DNA of 64,000 bases from Acholoe squamosa (GCA_949317995.1 OX439046.1:74788286-74852285); one strand, 5' to 3'; numbered from the stretch's first letter, positions 1-13,000 are shown. Made by a program: numbers and translations. Notes: generated from the sequence alone by a model not told the origin.

Positions 1-1356
1 TTTGGCCAAAGGTACCTAAAAATGGGGTTTGATGATGAGAATATTTTAAAAATGTACAAAAGTTATATTGAAAATGATTGGAACTTTTTATAGATGCAAC
101 ATGCTAATCAAAGTCAGTACCTTAATCTACATATCCCAATGTTTGCCTATCCGAACCTGACAAGTACTCTGCTTGCGTATGGCTCTACCTCTCCCACATA
201 CTGCCTATCCCTTAGTCTGCCTATCACTCATACTACCTATCCTTCATGGTATATAGCCCTCAGTTTTTTAACTTGTCAAGTGGGATAGCATGAACGATAT
301 GCAGCATGAAGGATAGGAAGAGGGTAATAAACAACATACATGTAGGATAGGAAGTTAGCTAGTCTAACGATAGCCATGGTGAGGCATTTTAGAAAAGCAT
401 GATAATTCAATGGCCTGAGGGATATGTAAGGTAAACATGAGTGATATGCAGACTTGAGGATAGGTACAATGAGCGATAGGTATATTTCACAAGGCATAGA
501 CTATAAGAGCTACTATAAAGGTAGAAAGAATAGCATACAAGGTGAGAGATACATAGATAGCTGGTTAGGTAAGCAGAGGGCTATATACCATGAAGGATAG
601 GCAGCCTGAAGGATAGGTAACCTCAAGGATATATAGCATGAGTGATCAGTAGAAGTATGCTTGAGGTAGACTGTTGGATTTGTTCTTTAGGGGATAGGTT
701 GACTAAGAGATCATAACAAAGGTTGGATGTGAGCTATCCCAGCTGATCAAGCTGTGATAGGCAGGAAAGCTATAAAGTGAGCTTGAGGGATAGGTATTGA
801 AGAGGATGAGTAGCAAGGAGGATAGGTAATAATCAGTTTAAGAGATAGGTACAGAGGGTACCTTGTAAGGTGAGCATATTCAAAAGATACATTGGTGCTA
901 GGTAATATCACAGATGTGCCAGTCAAATATGAGGAATGTGCAGATTTGAGGGATAGTCACCATGAGGGATAGGTAAAGTGAATGATAGGCAGATTGAGGA
1001 TAGGTAGACTAATGGTAAGAATGTACAGAGAAAATTAGGTACAAAGGTGAGGGGTAAACTTTAATCCTTTAAGCCATGTGAGGGAAAACCTAATTAAACT
1101 CTAGATGTTTCAGGGGATAGGTAGTATGAGTGATAGGCAGACTAAGGGATAGGCAGTATGTGGGAGAGGTAGAGCCATACGCAAGCAGAGTACTTGTCAG
1201 GTTCGGATAGGCAAACATTGGGATATGTAGATTAAGGTACTGACTTTGATTAGCATGTTGCATCTATAAAAAGTTCCAATCATTTTCAATATAACTTTTG
1301 TACATTTTTAAAATATTCTCATCATCAAACCCCATTTTTAGGTACCTTTGGCCAAA
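1..1356. mobile_element. Fold-back element with 242-bp inverted arms
   Basis: Bases 1-242 are the reverse complement of 1115-1356 with few differences; both ends read TTTGGCCAAAGGTACC. Bases 238-261 also pair with 577-600, so a smaller hairpin is nested in the left half. The interior is full of degenerate GGATAGGYAG/CTATCC motifs and has no convincing ORF. The left end coincides with the window edge, so the arms may extend further and the target duplication cannot be read. Confidence 0.8.
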
Positions 1357-1374
1357 TTTTGAGAATCAAGACCA

Positions 1375-1541
1375 CAAATTTTGGATTCAGCAGGATTTTC
1401 TGGTATAGGTGGCCCCTTGTTTCCATTTGATATCACTCTGATAAAGATTCCTGACATCTCTATAAACCCCCTTATCCTACATATGACTCAATACTGAACA
1501 CAAAAGGGAGCCTACTTTGAAGGGGGGGGGGTAGAGGGGGG
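1375..1541 (+). repeat. 167-bp direct repeat, copy 1
   Basis: CAAATT(T/C)TGGATTCAGCAGG through the G-run at about 1541 is nearly identical to 1941-2108 (offset 566). The unit ends in a 9-10 G homopolymer followed by TAGAGGGGGG. The segment between the copies includes a half hairpin of the cloverleaf family at about 1888-1921. No coding content. Confidence 0.8.
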
Positions 1542-1940
1542 TGGCTTGCACTATAGGACTCTATGGAGTAACATATCCTAGGGAACCTATACTATTCTTG
1601 TACAAACTGTGATTGGAGATCTAATACTCCCATCTAGTGGAGTTCAGGTGAACTATACCCCAGAATGTGGGGAGAAATGTCACCAGAAATGTCCCCTCAA
1701 TACCTGCAGGGGACCAGTATAAGTCTATGGAGCCTCGTGACAGCCACATTCAGCTCCCTAAGTAGTACATACAAAGGGGGCATTGTGCCAGGCTTTCTGT
1801 ACAGCAAGGATAGCCTGCACCACGCCATCATGTCATGTATATTTCACATCCATAGTGCTCTAACTACTAACATTCATGATTGCTCGTCAGCACTTCATTG
1901 GTGCATCATGCCGACCCTCTAGGAGTCCCCTCAATACCTA

Positions 1941-2108
1941 CAAATTCTGGATTCAGCAGGATTTTCTGGTATAGGTGGCCCCTTGTTTCCATTTGATATC
2001 ACTCTGATAAAGATTCCTGACATCTCTATAAACCCCCTTATCCTACATAGGACTCAATACTGAACACAAAAGGGAGCCTACTTTGAAGGGGGGGGGGTAG
2101 AGGGGGGG
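1941..2108 (+). repeat. 167-bp direct repeat, copy 2
   Basis: Second copy of the unit at 1375, same orientation. Both copies are preceded at some distance by CCCCTCAATACCT, which suggests a larger duplicated or terminal-repeat structure of roughly 730 bp. Confidence 0.78.
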
Positions 2109-2840
2109 GGCTGTTACACTGTGTCCATAGGTAAAGCTCTGAGTTTCACCTCCTATCTATTGAAGCTTCTTGGTTTGTATACCAAACCTCTATATAAGAG
2201 AGACATATTCATACGTAACTTCTTGTGCATGGCCTGCCTTCATTTATCCCGATCAGGAGGGTCCTTGGGCCCTCCCTTCATAATGTGTACGGGTATCTAT
2301 GATATATTTTGGTCACTGGCACACTGACCTATTTATGTGCAAGTTGCCATCCATTTTTTCATAAAAATGGGAAAAAAAAAATCAAATTCGAAATGACACA
2401 AGCTTTGCAAAAATCAAAACATGTATACATGAAATTCAAAGAGCCATGTGAAACCTAGATTATACCAGGCTTTGGAAAAGACCCGTGGAGACTTTGAAGA
2501 ATATTAGGCCAATACCCCAACCCGTCCTCTCCCTGCAACTCAAATAGCCTGTTATTCACGGCTTATACACGAGGTTAAAAGGCACTGGTTTATCTCTGCG
2601 TATTATTACATTGTCCCAGTATTGTACCACAACAGTTGATGGACAGGCGTCATTCCAAGTCCCTCAAAATCCTAAACGAATCCAAATATTTAGTTTTACC
2701 TTTTTAATTAATACATTGGTTTGTTGAATCGTCGTCGAGCCCTACACAGACCAAATGAAGTGTCAACATCAACATTGGATACAAAAACACGCCATCGTCC
2801 ATTGTATTACAGAGCACGGAGAGTAATTATTCCCAGCCCT
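2109..2840. other. Non-coding stretch, no gene seen
   Basis: No ORF with protein-like composition, no splice-bounded exon and no clear inverted repeat. It includes A- and T-rich runs near 2350-2390. Nothing supports a first DDR exon here. Confidence 0.5.
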
Positions 2841-2844
2841 TTAA

Positions 2845-3132
2845 AGACTGATGATGCATTAATGCATCATGACAATGGGCATGATGCACCGATGCATTGA
2901 TGCATCATGCCTGGAACTGTCGAGTTGGCATGATGCACAACTGCAGTCCTTTGGAGTAACACTCATGCATCATGTCGATGATGATGCACGCTTATATGGG
3001 CGGGATGATGCATCAATGAATGATACACTCCTAGAGGGTTTGTTGTCATGATGCACCAATGAAGTGCGTCATGATGCACTTCATTGGTGCATCATGACGA
3101 CCTATAGGCATCATGCATTAATGCACTAGCGG
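2845..3132. repeat. Hairpin-rich (cloverleaf-type) repeat copy
   Basis: Series of palindromic modules: GATGCATTAATGCATCAT, CATGATGCACC..TGCATCATG, and CACCAATGAAGTGC followed by GCACTTCATTGGTGCATC. Ends with GCATTAATGCACTAGCGGC. Divergent copy of the family best seen at 59828-60079. Confidence 0.75.
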
Positions 3133-3221
3133 CACGTAAAGGTTTAATTAATAATAACCTTTGTGACTGCATTAATGCACTAGCGGCACGTAAAGGTTTA
3201 ATTAATAATAACCTTTGTGAC
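3114..3221 (+). repeat. 54-bp tandem duplication
   Basis: Bases 3114-3167 (TGCATTAATGCACTAGCGGC to TTTGTGAC) are repeated exactly at 3168-3221. The unit contains the end of the hairpin repeat plus TTTAATTAATAATAACC. Exact identity indicates a recent slippage or unequal exchange. Confidence 0.9.
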
Positions 3222-3677
3222 TGGCCGCCCGTGTAGAATACAGACTCCAGTCAGCGACAAGACAACATCCCTTTTTATAGCCCCCCCCCCCACCCCCGCC
3301 TGGCCTGGCATGTTTTTTGTGCACACCATTGGTTGTAATTTCCCGCCGTTTTGTCCAGGCCCGCCTTCCGGATGGTGACGTCATGTTATGGTGTTCACGC
3401 GCAAGCGCAGTGTGTCGATGATGGATATATCACATTTAGATCAATTTAGATTAGTGATTACTTTTCAATGTTAATATACACATACAAAAAACAGAAAGTA
3501 TTAGCTGGGTGGTATGACAGTGGTCATTTGTGTAGGAGACCTTGGTTTAGAGACTTATGATATAAATTGGCTATTGGGATATTCGTCGACTGACCTCAGC
3601 ATCTTGGTAGTTCTTGTGGCTTCCTTTGCACACAGACAAAGATCTTGTTACCTTCTCTTTGTAATGAATACTTCATA

Positions 3678-3887
3678 AATGCATCATGCCCATTGGTCGG
3701 CATGATGCATGAATGCATCCCTGGTGAGTCTACATTCGTGCATCATGCCGGGGGTGATACACTCCAGGAGGGTCGTCATGATGCTCCAATGAAGTGCTGG
3801 TGAGCAGTCTCACCAGCACTTCATTGGAGCATCATGATGCCCAATGGGCATGATGCACTCCTGCATCAGCGGCCCTGGAAGGGTTAA
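3678..3887. repeat. Hairpin-rich (cloverleaf-type) repeat copy
   Basis: Contains the H1 arm (CATGATGCATGAATGC...), and the H2 arm TGCTCCAATGAAGTGCTGG..CCAGCACTTCATTGGAGCA as a near-perfect hairpin. It closes with the base stem CCAATGGGCATGATGCA and GGGTTAA. It ends 56 bases before DDR exon a. Confidence 0.8.
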
Positions 3888-3943
3888 TACTAATACTAAT
3901 ACGACTACTTTATTCAATGTCTTTTATTTGTGCCTCGTTTCAG

Positions 3944-4033
3944 GGACAAGAGTACGCGGACCACTACGTATTGTCATACCAACGTGAGGACGGTGGGAAA
4001 TGGTTCGTCTTCAAAAACAGACGGGATCAAAAG
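3944..4033 (+). CDS. DDR: DDR exon a: discoidin domain strand
   Basis: Acceptor TTTCAG ends at 3943 and donor GTAAAT starts at 4034; phase 0 at both ends. The 30 residues (start GQEYADHY, then KWFVFKNRR) match the middle of the DDR discoidin domain. It is the first recognisable exon. A hairpin repeat ends about 56 bases upstream, so the 3' end of the preceding intron is mostly mobile DNA. Confidence 0.9.
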
Positions 4034-7000
4034 GTAAATAATACTCTATTGTTCATGTCTTATTTAACCCTTTATGGGTCGCTAGTACAGGAGTGCATCA
4101 TGCCCATTGGTCAATATGATGCACTGCTTGCTAGTTGTAAACGCTGACCCTCTGGGACATTTCTGTCATTTATGTTGGGTCACTCCAGCCTTAAAGGATT
4201 AGTCGTCATAAAGTAGGAGATATTCCTATTAAACCCGCCATTGCACTATATGAGCTGCAGGCCACTACCCTTTTTAAAGATGCTATCCCAGCTAAAATTT
4301 TATCATTTTTCAGAAATACCATATTTATAAGGGGTAACACTCCCTAAAAGTATTCCCCAACTTTTGAAATGATATTCAGTGTCTTTGAGCTTGACACATG
4401 CAGAATTATAGTAAAATTCTTTACTGTAGATTGACAGTAAAACCACCGGATAACATGACAAGTGTTTGGTATGTCATGGGTCAGTGATCACCTGTACAGA
4501 CTAGATTCCTAATGACCCATTAGTGGCACCTTGTGGCTACGTTATGCACTTCATACCCTCAAATTGCATTTGAAACAAAGTGTTCACATTATTAGATATG
4601 CTTATCTTAGGTTCCAGAGAGCTAACTCATATGATGACGTATAAAATGCAAGTTTTTTTTTGCATATTTTAACAAACAATGTATGGACATAGGTAGTTAG
4701 CAATGTTTGGTTTATACCTGTCATTGTAGGGGCCAGCTGGTGGTGCCCTCTTCAGTTATAGTCATTACCTGGCCCTGAACTAGTGAGAACTTTCCCGCCA
4801 TAGAATAGTGGTATTGCATACTTAGGTGTCCTCTGTTTGTATATATATGGAGCATATATGTCAACATAATATACCCCATTGATCTGGCAAAGAAGTAACA
4901 TTGACCACAGTATAGTTCCTTAATAACTTTCCATCAGGTCGTTTTAGTTGAAATTGCATCTTTAAATGCCCTCTGTGCCAGCTGATGTACACAGGTCAGC
5001 AATGTATCCATGAGATTTCTATGGATATATTGAGTCCCTGCTTTTCTAAAACAATGTGTGAACCAAGGGCAAATGATCCCATCTGAGAATAATTTGATAT
5101 TGTTATCTTATATTGAAGTAAATGCAGATGTAAATTTAAATATTACAACCCAGAAAACCATTTGTAGGGGTGAGTGACAGGCAGACACCTGCAGACCCTT
5201 TGATTGGTTATTCACTGACAGCACCAGTTGTTTGGTATACAGTTTGGCTGGTCCCCGGCCCCACCTCCCTCACTCGGTATAGGGCAGGTAGCTAGCAACT
5301 TCAAGCATTGGCAGCTGCAAAGCCTTGGTATAGGCGAGTGACCCACGCGCATGGGCATGCACATGCGCGTGGGTCACTCACCTATACCAAGGCTTTGTAG
5401 TTTGCCAATGCTTGAAGAGTGATATGCAAATCATAATTTATGATAATGATATTCTAGTCACGTGTTAGCTCTACTAGAACTCGTGACGTCATAAGGTCAG
5501 TTAGTAGCTACCAGCGGGCATATCGCATCGATCCCGCAGTGGTACCAGCGAAGTATACAGTATCAGAGACATACACAACACCATGTGGATGCCTGGGACT
5601 GGGCACAGCCTTACAGAAGTCTGCTTAGTACTCACTAAGGAGTAACAGTTGATTTGTCACTTTCACACAAATCACTACATGTATTACCATGAAGTGAATG
5701 GTGTGAATTTCAGAAAATGTCATTTTAGTATAACTGCTGTATAGAAGATTACAGCTTTTGGTTTTGGTGTCTAAATTCAAATCCAACAGTTTCTTGTCTC
5801 ATATATGACCTCTGACCCTGGGGTTGTCAGCACCTTGGGGTGACATAGACCACTTGCTGCACAGCCCTGCATGGGATATGGCTAGTCCATGAAATGCCTC
5901 CAAACTTACTGGAGGGCAACATGAGTCGCGGGTTTAAAGGCCACTGATGCAGGAGTGTCGGCATGACGCACCAATGAAGTGCTGGCGAGTCTGCTCGCCA
6001 ACACTTCATTGGAGCATCATGCCGACCCTCCGGGATAGTATCAACCCTGCAGGGTCAGCATGATGCATGAATGCAGCAAGGTTGGGGTGGCCCCTAGATT
6101 CAAGGGGGGAAGGACAAAAAATATTCCTATCATTATGATTGTAGGCAGTCGTGTATTTGAATAGAATAATCCAAGGCAATCACAGATATCTGAGATGGGT
6201 ACAAGAAGAGCCTGTCTCGTATAAGCACTGTGAGATATTGGAAGTCTTACAGCGTAGCCTGTATTGTACTCTGTCTGAGTCAGACAGTCCCCCCCCTGGT
6301 TACCCCCCCCCCCCGCCACTCAACCCTCGTTCACATTCCTGGCATTTCTCAAGCCTCCTCTCATCTCGGCCGAGGTCACGTGCTTATGGAATCTGATCTG
6401 ATTGGCCCCTTTTTCATTGAGATCCACCTGGGAGCAATTTCAGGAACCAGGAGGGGCCTGCAGGGAGGTGATGAGATGTGTTTCTGGCAGGACAACGGAG
6501 AAAAAATGTCGTCTGCAATTTGGAACTTCATTTTCCCGCCCTTATCCAGATGTCTCTGTAATGTGAGAATAATGTCTTTCTGCTGGTATGATGCATGAAT
6601 CCAGCCATGGTGAGTAACTCGCCAGTGCTGCAATGTGCTTGATCGAACGCAAACGTGACTATTAATTAGCTATTACATTTACAATAATCATAAACAGAGT
6701 AAAGATTATGATTTTTTTTTGCATATAATGATATGCCTAGGTGCATGTTTAGATTGATAGTAGGCATCACTTCTTTGTCCTTCCCCCCTTGAATCTAGGA
6801 GTCTCCCCAATATTGCTACATTCGTGCATCATACATACTCTACAGGGTGGAGGCACCTCCAGAGGGTCATCATGATACACCAATGAAGTGCTGGTGAGGA
6901 GACCCGTCAGCACATCATTGTTGCATCGTGACGATCAATGGGCATGATGCTCTTCTGCATCAGCGACCCTTAAAGAGTTAAGACAAGGGGTGTGAGACAT

Positions 7001-10000
7001 TGGTGTGACTGGGCCGGGGGGAGGGTGAGGAGGTTGCACGGATCAGCGTCTGGACGATATCGAGTGGAAAATTAGAAATGAAAAGAGTCAGGCCCCCACG
7101 GCCTTACATTAGTTCTCCACCCTGACGCTGATACGTCCGTGTCACCACTGTCGGTGACGTGACAGACATGCGCACTTTGGGCCGGCAAGAAATCGGAAAT
7201 CAAGGTAGAAAGCTTTAGTTCTAGCTACTCAAATAAGTGACTTCCTTAAGAGAGTCTGTGGCTGTATGGTAGCCACCATCTTTATTTATGGTACTGTACA
7301 TTTGGCCATTTTGTATGTGTATACCAACTTAGCGGACTGTCCAAAGGGCGCCGCCATTACTGAAGCTGGTTCCCAGCTCTTATCACTGATAACAGTTATC
7401 TGATGGGTGCTACTGCCCCCCGAGAGGACCGCAGTGAATAGCTGGTGTCATTTCATTGGCTGATAATTAAACCAGCTAAGTCGGTATAGTGATGTACGTC
7501 CGAAAAGCCCCATCCCATCCTGGACTTGAACCTGGACCCTTGGGACCAATGCTCTACCACTGCCCTATTGGTTACGTGGAACTAATTCCATTTCCTCTAT
7601 GTTTCTATATAGCATAACACATAAAAACAGCCCCCCGTAATGTTCGTTGGTAATATTTTCGACCGTAGCAAGATTAAACCATCTCTCACACACAATGTGT
7701 TAGAATATAGGATAGGCTTAACCCTGAAAATCTTAACTAAGGGAGCGATACGTACAGCAAGTGCCATTCTACCCTATTTTGGGCCTCAAAACCTCCATTG
7801 GCCAGATGAACATTTGCAGACCTGATAAAATCACCAAACCTTGGCAAAATATAAAAACTCATCTACTGTTCCATTTAGGAACTAATTGGGGTCACTTGTG
7901 ATTTTTTTCATAATTTTACCAATATTTCTTGCATATGATTTCTAAGCCAATCAGCACCCAGATCACCTTCAGTGCAGGCCTGAATACCATATGACTCACG
8001 AGAGGGCAGCATTTACGTCCATGTAACCTTAATTAGGGGTAGGGTCTTCAGATAAAACTAAAATGTTTTTCCTATCAAACCTTAGGGTCTGTCCTATAAA
8101 ATCCTAAAGTTTGGTGGCAACAGCCTTTCTCAATGTTATGATATGAGGGGATTGATGTGTGCAATTCACACTGAAATTCCTACCAGTTTTCAATGTGATT
8201 TCCGAGCAGCGACTTTTATCATCAAAGATCTATGCACTGCACAAGCAGCAGTTCTAGAGCTGTCAAATTGCATATTTGCAGTGAATTCAGTCACCTGATG
8301 ATGAAGGGGGCATTGATTTTGCAAAATATTGTTAGGATTTTGCCAGAAAAACTCACAAAATCATGAAAAACATGATAAAACTGGTGAAAAATGATTAATA
8401 TTAGGCCTATAATTAATCCCACTTTTTACAGATCATATCTTACCAGGGGATCATTTTTTAAGGCATGCCTTTTCTGTTACATGCATCAAGAATACCTGTT
8501 ATCAATATTGTACTAATATTTGCACTGGGGGATAAATTACTACTGGTTAATTAGATAGTTGCGCTCTCACTGAAACTTTGACGAAACACCGCAAACCCGA
8601 CCAACTTCCAATGGACCCTATGGTAGGCCCTACATGGATATCTGTGCATCAATAACCCTAGGAAGATTAAAATGAGGCTAAAATGTCATTTTCTGCTGAA
8701 AATTTCACCCTGTAGGTGGTTTATGACCAGAAAAAGTTATGTTTTGGGAGATTCATAGAAACTGCAATATTTAGTGAATTACCCTACCTCCGCAAGCAAG
8801 GTTTTCCTATTTTTTTTATTTACACACCATTTCTGTGACTAATTTGGCCAAATTCCTGTAAAACCATCCTTGCTGTAACAGAAAAATGACAATAAGAGGG
8901 CATTTGAAATAGGCAGGTCAAATGTCCAATCATCCTATAGGTTACGTGGAACTAATTCCATTTCCTCTATGTTTCTATATAGCATAACACATAAAAACAG
9001 CCCCCCGTAATGTTCGTTGGTAATATTTTCGACCGTAGCAAGATTAAACCATCTCTCACACACAATGTGTTAGAATATAGGATAGGCTTAACCCTGAAAA
9101 TCTTAACTAAGGGAGCGATACGTACAGCAATTGCCATTCTACCCTATTTTGGGCCTCAAAACCTCCACTGGCCAGATGAACATTTGCAGACCTGATAAAA
9201 TCACCAAACCTTGGCAAAATATAAAAACTCATCTACTGTTCCATTTAGGAACTATTTGGGGTCACTTGTGATTTTTTTCATAATTTTACCAATATTTCTT
9301 GCATATGATTTCTAAGCCAATCAGCACCCAGATCACCTTCAGTGCAGGCCTGAATACCATATGACTCACGAGAGGGCAGCATTTACGTCCATGTAACCTA
9401 TTGAGACGCTGCTTAACTATTGCACAACTTCTTATGGGGCTCGGGTGGGGTAGTGGCAAGGACCCATCTCACTATACATGTGTATTGTATGTGCCATGGA
9501 GGGCGATTCATAAAGATTCACGATGTCGTCAAAGAAAGACGACCATAGAATTGTGATTTTGTTCAATACATGATAATTGCTGAAAATGGTAACATTAGCA
9601 TTCTTGTGCATACTGTACTCAGTGACCATAATACTCATTCTAACCATAATCCTTTGGGGCCTGATTGGTTTGTAAATTCTTTAAATTGTGCAAAGAATTC
9701 CTGAAATATATTTCTTGAATGGTCGTTTCCAAATGAATCGTTTAAACCTAAATTGGTCGTGAGTTTTTATGAATCATCCTCCTGAAGGCCTATTCAAGTT
9801 TAAGTAAGAACCAGGTTTTTCATGGAAGTAACAGTTTTATTTTCAATTTCCCCATATACTATCTTTTTCGCAGCTCCAACCTCAATTGTGAGGATGCCTA
9901 TATAAAGATGGAATAATAATCATAACTTCTAAAGACAACTTCCCAAGAAGTAGGCTTCAACAAACGCTGGGGATTCCCCCTTGTGGTGTTTAACGGAACT

Positions 10001-13000
10001 AACAGTAAAAAGTAGACGCAGGGTGGGACGCTATGATTGATGGATGAAAACCACAACGACAAGGACAGATCAGAACATTGATTATTTCTATTGGGTGTGG
10101 ATGTGGGGAGTTGTTTGGGAAAGAAATGTTAACGTGTAAGATTAAGCAGAGCTAAGACGTTATCGGCCCTCTAAGGATAACATAGTGTTGTCATATCTAC
10201 TGATGCATGAATGTAGCCCTGGCGAATAACTCGCTAATGTAGCCCTGGCGAATAACTTGCCAGGGCTATATTCATGCATCATGGTGACCTATCTGCATGA
10301 TGCAGCATCTCAGCACAAGGCAGAAAAGCATCACCATTATTGGCTGGTCCCGCTGCCCTACCTATCGGATAAGGACAGGTAGCTACCAACCGACCTTGTG
10401 ACGTCCTAGAGCTCGTGACATCACAGAATATCATTATCATAAATTATGATTTGCATGTCACTCTTCAAGCATTGGCAAAGTACAAAACCTTGGTATAGGA
10501 GAGTGCGTCATGTAGAGTATAGAATATGAATACTCCGTGAACATTTAAACAATAAACATTGAAGCAATTGTGGATTTTAAACCTATTTAAACCCTGTGAG
10601 CCATTTTTGCGAGAATCAGCCATATACCACCTGCCTTGTTATCTTTTCTTTCAGGTGCTCCAGGCTAACACCAATATATAGCGGAGCTGAGAGAGGTGGA
10701 TCCCCCAATTATTGCCCATGTAGTCATTTCCCTATTATTGCCTATATAACACAGAACCCCCTATCATCTCCTATAATACATATATAACAAAAACAATGCT
10801 CTCTCTTGTTCCAGGTGTTCCAAGGTAACACTAATACGTACATAGCGGAGCTGAGGGAGGTGGATCCCCCAATCATTGCCCAGAGGGTGAGGTTCATCCC
10901 CTTCTCTGACCGACCCAAGACAGTGTGCATGCGTGTAGAGGTCTACGGATGTGAGTGGAGAGGTAGGTCACGTGATATAAACTAACCTAAATTATATCTG
11001 ATACTTTTTTTGTTTATTGGAGTTATTTCAGTGATTAAAGTAGGTTGTTAAACATTTCGAACTTTAATCTACATCTCCTCAAAAATGGCCCTGAGACTGG
11101 GGTGGGGAAGTGGAGCCGTTATTTGGCTACTAGCAGATTAAGTCATTCTGCTAAACATATGATATTATTTTTATGTCATGTAGCAAATTGATAAGGTTTA
11201 TAGATAAGTTCCAGGCCTTTTCTCCTCATGGAATACATATCATATCTGAGGGGTAGTCAATAGGTGCATGCCTGGCAAGAGGCGTGCACGGCTTGCGATC
11301 TTTTAAGCTCCAAGGAAATGGCGCGTGCTGATTGCTAGGCATGCTGCCTATTGAATACCCCATTTGGCCGGGCCTAGGTTTGTAATAAAAATATGTGACA
11401 TTGAGTAAGGACATTAACTGACCCCTCTACAGCCAGGGATCAGTGTCCAAATAACACACATTTAAAATCTATCATGTCATAATAAGATTAATATTGGCTA
11501 GAGTCAAGACCAGAGAATTTGTCAAGGCTGACAAAGGGGCCCCTGGAGTTAAAACTCCAAGGGTTCATAAATGACAAGTAATTCACTCACATAGGCGAAT
11601 CCACAAATGCCCTGTGGTCAGTTTTATCACCTCCAGTGTCCCTTTCCACCAAAAATGGGGTCTGTAAACCTGTGATCTTAAATTGTGTTAATTTAAGGAG
11701 GGTGTGAACTGCTCCTAAATGACTGTTTCAATGAGATATCTAAATGGTGTGAGCTGATGTATTTGATTTGATTTTAAAGATAGCACCCATATTAGGGGGT
11801 TACGACCGCCACGTGGGAGGTCTTGCCAAATTCTAGGTCTTGACTATAGGTGTGCGGCCTATTGAAAACCCCTCAGTTATGTGACTGAGTAGTATATAAA
11901 GAGTTTACATTGAGTGGGGCATCTATATATATGGCCCCATTACAGACACCGAATCAGGGATCAGTGTACAAATAACACACTTTCCAAGTTCCCCATCTCA
12001 TAGTAAGATTGCTATTGGCTATGTGACACTTACCAAGCATCTAAACTCTGCACAATCTGGTTCATTCGGGGGAGGGTAGATGTGTACTTTTGTCTCTCGC
12101 TTCTCTCCGTTCTCTCCTCATACCAGGGCTCTATCTGTACACTGTACTGCTTGGCTGAGTTCTTTCCTTGATACCCCCTGTTCTGTTAGATAAACACCTC
12201 TTGGATCTGCAGAGTGCTTGTGATGCATTGTGCCCAATTTCTTTTGTGGCGCTTGATGAATATACACAATGAGGGCCAAAGGCGGTCGGCATGATGCATT
12301 GGTTACAGATTGGGTACTTCATCATGGTGGCATTTGTAAATGCATCACGATAACCAATGGGGAATATGAATCGTAATACCTTGCTCATATATAAGTTATG
12401 GCTTATCCATGAAACAAACCCTCTATGTGCCTTACAGGACCCTCTCAAATTTTGGAGGTGCGGTAAAGTTATATTAGATTTGATTTAAAGTGACCAAAAA
12501 CAGACCTCAGATGCACCCTTTCACTTTTGGCTTGAATGCAGGGTGAGTTTTATACTTGGGGTAGATTTATAATGGGTTGAGTTAGTCACTTTACTCGCGT
12601 TTATCTCTATGAGCAGTTTCCAGTAGCTCACTGGCCATGTGCTCCTGTGTCCTTTAGGTGGAGCAACTCCACCTTTGGTGCTGCCACCTAGTGTGCAACA
12701 CTGACATTACCAACAAACCCCTGGTGTTTGGATTCAAACTAAAACCACCCAAGGATTACTGAAATAGTATTACATTCATTGTGCTGACAGATATATTACT
12801 CAATTCTGCGAAATGCTTTGAGAGAAAAGAATATGAAACCTCCAATTTATTTTATTCAGAGTTGGAAGTACAAACTCAGAATAGTTCATATCACTTCATA
12901 CCTTTAACCCATGTTCTAAACTGTCACCTTTTTTCATTCTGAAAAGCATCATTAGTTTTCACCTACTGTATATTTTGAGGATAAACAAAAAAGCATTTAG

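Larger units (their letters stand above)
7571..9397. mobile_element. 1.83-kb element with 457-bp direct terminal repeats, non-coding
   Basis: 7571-8027 and 8941-9397 are direct repeats with only about three substitutions seen. Each starts GTTACGTGG and ends CATGTAAC. CTATTG at 7565-7570 is repeated at 9398-9403, a 6-bp target duplication, so the pair and its 913-bp interior inserted as one unit. The interior shows no reverse transcriptase, no ORF of note and no obvious primer-binding or polypurine site. It could be a miniature LTR-type retroelement (TRIM-like) or an unusual DNA transposon. Confidence 0.75.

Noticed and set aside
1665-1922. 85-codon ORF between the 167-bp repeats
   Set aside because: Its 3' part is a hairpin-repeat arm (CACTTCATTGGTGCATCATG) and the rest is not protein-like.
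1-3943. Search for the missing DDR signal-peptide and first discoidin exons
   Set aside because: No segment with splice borders resembles the expected Cys-x-x-x-LGM start of the discoidin domain, so these exons are assumed to lie outside the window.
6041-6633. Overlapping ORFs of 81-122 codons inside the hairpin repeat copy
   Set aside because: Open on both strands over repeat arms and C-runs; no splice or domain support.
7640-7825. 61-codon ORF found twice (also at 9010)
   Set aside because: Duplicated only because it lies in the terminal direct repeats; no coding signature.
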